A stretch of 24,635 bases of DNA, taken from Eshraghiella sp964441705 (lineage in GTDB: Bacteria; Bacillota; Clostridia; Lachnospirales; Lachnospiraceae). The notes below the pieces were generated by a model. It worked only from the letters and a program-made list of their open reading frames with translations, searched no databases and was not told the DNA's origin. The DNA lies in NCBI GenBank assembly GCA_964441705.1, contig CAYTWF010000047.1:1-24635 (forward strand), given 5' to 3'. Below, piece by piece: positions 22,123 to 24,635 of this stretch (positions are counted from its first letter, which is position 1; each line of letters opens with the position of its first letter). The position numbers and the translations under genes are program-made.

Positions 22123-24327
22123 CTATGCTTCTACTATGTGAATAAGCCTTCCCTTAAAGTCCCCCCACAGGTTATCTACCAGATATCCGGCTTTCATAAG
22201 TATATCTCCGGTAAGGATTTTTTCCTCTCCCTCAATCATGTATCTCTTATTGGCATCCAATCCTCTGAAGTATATTTTTCTACTATGATAATTAGCTCTG
22301 TTCATAACCTGAATGTATGTAAAAAGAGCCTCTTTTTTATCCCTGCTTACTACACCATAGCAGTCATATAATCCGTTCTCACTATATGATGCAATTCTGT
22401 AATAATCGCCCTCTCTTACAAGTTTATTGTATTTGTGATACATTTTTATCTGTTCAGGAATCATTTGTCTGTCTTCCTCTGGAATCTTTGTTACATCCAA
22501 CTCATATCCAAAGGTTCCTGCCAACGCAACATATCCCCTGGTTTCAAAAGGAGTCACTCTCCCTACAGTGTGATTAGGGCAGTCTGAAACATGAGCACCC
22601 ATCACAGATAATGGATATATCATCGCAGTACCCTCCTGAATTGCAAGTCTCTCTATTGCATCAGTATCATCAGAACACCATATCTGCGGGCTGTAATAAA
22701 GCATACCTGGGTCAAATCTTGCCCCACCACCTGAGCAGTTTTCCAGTAAAAGTCCTGGAAATTCCTTAATAAGTCTGTCCTGAAGCTCATATACTGCCAG
22801 CACATACCTGTGATACAGCTCTCCCATCTGGTCAGCCGGCAGCTGCGCTGAACCAATATCTGAAAGCTGCCTGTTCATGTCCCATTTAACATACTCTATA
22901 TTGGCACTGTGCAGAACAGAAGCAACACTTTGATATGCATACTCACGTACATCCTTGCGGGTCAAATCCAGTACATACTGGTTACGTCCAAGACTCGCCC
23001 TGCGTTCCGGAATTGCGATAGCCCAGTCTGGATGTTTTCTATATAATTCAGAATCCGGTGAAATCATTTCCGGTTCAAACCATATTCCAAATTTCATTCC
23101 CAATCCATTAACCTGGTCAACAAGATATTTTAGTCCACCTGGAAGCTTTTCCTCATTCACCTGCCAGTCACCAAGTGCCCGGTTGTCATCACATCGTTTT
23201 CCGAACCACCCATCATCCATTACAAGCATATCTATCCCAAGCTTGGAAGCCTCCCTGGCTATTGCAATAAGCTTATCCGTATTAAAGTCAAAATATGTTG
23301 CCTCCCAGTTGTTAATAAGCACCGGTCTCTGGCTGTCCTTGTATTCCCCTCTAATTAAATGCTTCCTGTAGAAATCATGATAGCTTCTGGTCATCTTGCC
23401 AAGTCCATTGGCTGAATACACCATTACAACCTCCGGTGCCTGAAAGCTTTCACCTTTCATAAGCTTCCATTTAAAGCCCTCCGGATGAATTCCCATAACC
23501 ATACGAATCTGATCAAACTGGTCATTCTGCACCTGCACCTTAAAATTACCTGAATACACGAAATTCATTGCATATACTTCGCCATACTCCTGATTAGCTC
23601 CAGCTGTTACCAATGCCATAAATGGATGATCCTGATGACTTGATTCTCCACGCACAGATTCAACACTATGCTTAGCATGGCTCACAGGGATTCTCTGCAT
23701 ATGCCTTTCCCTTGCCCATGAACCATGAAGTGATAATGCATCAAAATCCTTGTTATCCATGTCAAGACATGCACTAAATACTTTTGTTAAAAATACTGTG
23801 TGTGCGCCTTCATTAATTACTCTTACGCTTCTGGTAATAACATCCTCCTGTTCAAAAACAGTGTACAACAGCACGATTTTCAATCCGGTGCATGAATCCT
23901 GACAGGTAATCTCCAGACTTGTACACTCCGTTTCTGCTCCAAAAGAAGCCGGAAGTCCCTCCAGTGCTTCCTTGCCATTATAAATTCTATGAGAACAATA
24001 ATTTAAGGCTAAACCCATATTGCCATTTTCTGTCTCAATTGCAATACAAGACTCACGATAATCTCCCAGACCATTAGCTGCATATTCCATTGGAAATGAA
24101 TCTAAAAAGGAACATCTGTCACGATTATTTTGTGATGGAACATAAGGATTTTCATTAATTCTCAATATATTCGTACAATCATAATCATTAAGCCTTTCTC
24201 CGTAATATACATGTCCCAAAAACTGTTCATCATCAATAACACCTATAACATAGCTGCTGTTGCAGCTATCAAGCTTAAAAATCTTCTTAATTGCACTTGA
24301 TAAACCCTCATAACACTGAATTGCCAT
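22123..24327 (-). CDS. Alpha-galactosidase, glycoside hydrolase family 36
   Basis: This retaining enzyme releases terminal alpha-1,6-galactose, for example from raffinose, stachyose or melibiose. Starting at the ATG at 24327, which has GGAGG 8 nt upstream, it has 734 residues. An upstream TTG at 24342 would contain the ribosome binding site and is rejected. The layout is an N-terminal beta-sandwich (to about 315), a TIM barrel with VMDDGWFG and FGIWFEPEM, nucleophile Asp483 in YVKWDMNR, and acid/base Asp553 in WCSDDTDA after CSGGGARFD, then a C-terminal beta domain. There is no signal peptide, so it acts in the cytoplasm on imported sugars. No transporter or regulator gene adjoins it. All catalytic residues are intact. 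Confidence 0.95.
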   Translation of the reverse strand: MAIQCYEGLSSAIKKIFKLDSCNSSYVIGVIDDEQFLGHVYYGERLNDYDCTNILRINENPYVPSQNNRDRCSFLDSFPMEYAANGLGDYRESCIAIETENGNMGLALNYCSHRIYNGKEALEGLPASFGAETECTSLEITCQDSCTGLKIVLLYTVFEQEDVITRSVRVINEGAHTVFLTKVFSACLDMDNKDFDALSLHGSWARERHMQRIPVSHAKHSVESVRGESSHQDHPFMALVTAGANQEYGEVYAMNFVYSGNFKVQVQNDQFDQIRMVMGIHPEGFKWKLMKGESFQAPEVVMVYSANGLGKMTRSYHDFYRKHLIRGEYKDSQRPVLINNWEATYFDFNTDKLIAIAREASKLGIDMLVMDDGWFGKRCDDNRALGDWQVNEEKLPGGLKYLVDQVNGLGMKFGIWFEPEMISPDSELYRKHPDWAIAIPERRASLGRNQYVLDLTRKDVREYAYQSVASVLHSANIEYVKWDMNRQLSDIGSAQLPADQMGELYHRYVLAVYELQDRLIKEFPGLLLENCSGGGARFDPGMLYYSPQIWCSDDTDAIERLAIQEGTAMIYPLSVMGAHVSDCPNHTVGRVTPFETRGYVALAGTFGYELDVTKIPEEDRQMIPEQIKMYHKYNKLVREGDYYRIASYSENGLYDCYGVVSRDKKEALFTYIQVMNRANYHSRKIYFRGLDANKRYMIEGEEKILTGDILMKAGYLVDNLWGDFKGRLIHIVEA

Positions 24328-24376
24328 TATGTAATCCTCCAATAATTTACCTAATTTTAATCAAATCCTATATTAA

Positions 24377-24404
24377 ATTATAAGCATAAATTACTTAATG
24401 TCAA
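24377..24404 (-). promoter_or_regulatory. Sigma-A promoter of the alpha-galactosidase gene
   Basis: On the minus strand a perfect TTGACA (24399-24404) and a perfect TATAAT (24377-24382) are separated by 16 nt, 49 nt before the ATG at 24327. No clear operator palindrome or catabolite-response element was recognised next to it, so its sugar control is not evident from sequence. Confidence 0.85.
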
Positions 24405-24445
24405 TAGCAAGGGGCTTTACAAGTCTGCATGCGGGCTTATTGCTC

Positions 24446-24474
24446 AAAAAAACCTTGATTATACAATCAAGGTT
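24446..24474 (-). terminator. Intrinsic terminator of the tRNA-Val/tRNA-Leu operon
   Basis: On the minus strand a perfect 10-bp stem AACCTTGATT/AATCAAGGTT with a 4-nt loop is followed by an uninterrupted run of T. It lies 8 nt beyond the 3' end of tRNA-Leu and upstream of the alpha-galactosidase promoter. Confidence 0.93.
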
Positions 24475-24482
24475 TTAGTTAA

Positions 24483-24568
24483 TGCCGGCGACCGGAGTCG
24501 AACCGGTACGGGAAGTTAATCCCACGGGATTTTAAGTCCCGGGCGTCTGCCAATTCCGCCACGCCGGC
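24483..24568 (-). tRNA. tRNA-Leu(TAA)
   Basis: The 86-nt class II tRNA has a long variable arm (CGTGGGATTAACTTCCCG region), acceptor GCCGGCG/CGCCGGC, and anticodon stem CGGGA/TCCCG around CTTAAAA (anticodon TAA, reading UUA). T-loop GGTTCGACTCC is standard. It lies 18 nt after tRNA-Val and just before a strong terminator. CCA is not encoded. Confidence 0.96.
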
Positions 24569-24586
24569 ATGAAATATTAAGTTAAA

Positions 24587-24635
24587 TGGGACCTACAGGG
24601 CTCGAACCTGTGACCCTCTGCTTGTAAGGCAGATG
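24587..24635 (-). tRNA. tRNA-Val(TAC), partial at right edge
   Basis: The 3' portion is present: anticodon stem TCTGC/GCAGA around CTTACAA (anticodon TAC), T-arm ACAGG/CCTGT with loop TTCGAGC, and the acceptor 3' strand AGGTCCC plus A. The D-arm and 5' acceptor strand lie beyond the window. It reads GUA codons and is co-transcribed with tRNA-Leu. Confidence 0.9.

Noticed and set aside
24328..24342. Five-residue upstream extension of the alpha-galactosidase from a TTG
   Set aside because: The extension contains the GGAGG ribosome binding site. The ATG at 24327 has the correct spacing.

Overview
The window looks like a piece of chromosome from an AT-rich, strictly anaerobic Clostridia-type Firmicute, most likely a Lachnospiraceae (inference). 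The evidence is strong AGGAGG-type ribosome binding sites, sigma-A promoters close to consensus, tRNAs without an encoded CCA, a DUF4358 lipoprotein beside MBOAT and DHHW genes, and a six-subunit Ech-type [NiFe] hydrogenase. Rumen butyrivibrios are known to pair Ech with Rnf, so a Butyrivibrio-like host is plausible but unproven. All 24 genes and all 6 tRNAs that I call lie on the minus strand, so the window reads from right to left. No phage, IS element, CRISPR array or plasmid function was seen.

Layout in the direction of transcription. (1) At 24635-24446 a tRNA-Val/tRNA-Leu pair enters from the right edge and ends at an intrinsic terminator. (2) At 24404-22123 a GH36 alpha-galactosidase has its own promoter. 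(3) At 22047-12457 a ten-gene operon runs echA-echB-echC-echD-echE-echF-hypF-hypC-hypD-hypE with gaps of 17 nt or less and several overlaps. It encodes a membrane-bound, ferredoxin-linked, proton-pumping hydrogenase and most of the machinery for making its Fe(CN)2CO ligands. hypA, hypB and a maturation endopeptidase are absent here. The large subunit ends directly after its second CxxC motif, so no endopeptidase should be needed. (4) At 12434-10911 lies nicotinate phosphoribosyltransferase. (5) A tRNA-Arg(ACG) has its own promoter and terminator, followed by a membrane flippase-like protein (10695-9643).

(6) At 9399-9070 lies a 109-residue protein made almost entirely of Asn and Ser, carrying 33-bp in-frame tandem repeats. 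(7) Then comes a small rhodanese (8970-8659). (8) At 8652-4637 an operon holds a THUMP RNA methyltransferase, a membrane-anchored papain-family protease with a TTG start, an XTP/dITP pyrophosphatase and a metallophosphoesterase. (9) At 4621-360 an ECF sigma factor, a probable anti-sigma factor, a DUF4358 lipoprotein, an MBOAT acyltransferase and a DHHW protein form a likely signal-controlled module for O-acylating a cell-surface polymer. (10) At 334-1 a tRNA-Pro/Gly/Arg operon has a perfect consensus promoter and an A-tract upstream element, and runs off the left edge.

The best candidates for something little described are the ECF-controlled surface-acylation cassette, the Asn/Ser repeat protein, the protease inserted into a housekeeping nucleotide/RNA operon, and the inverted repeats tied to the two tRNA promoters.
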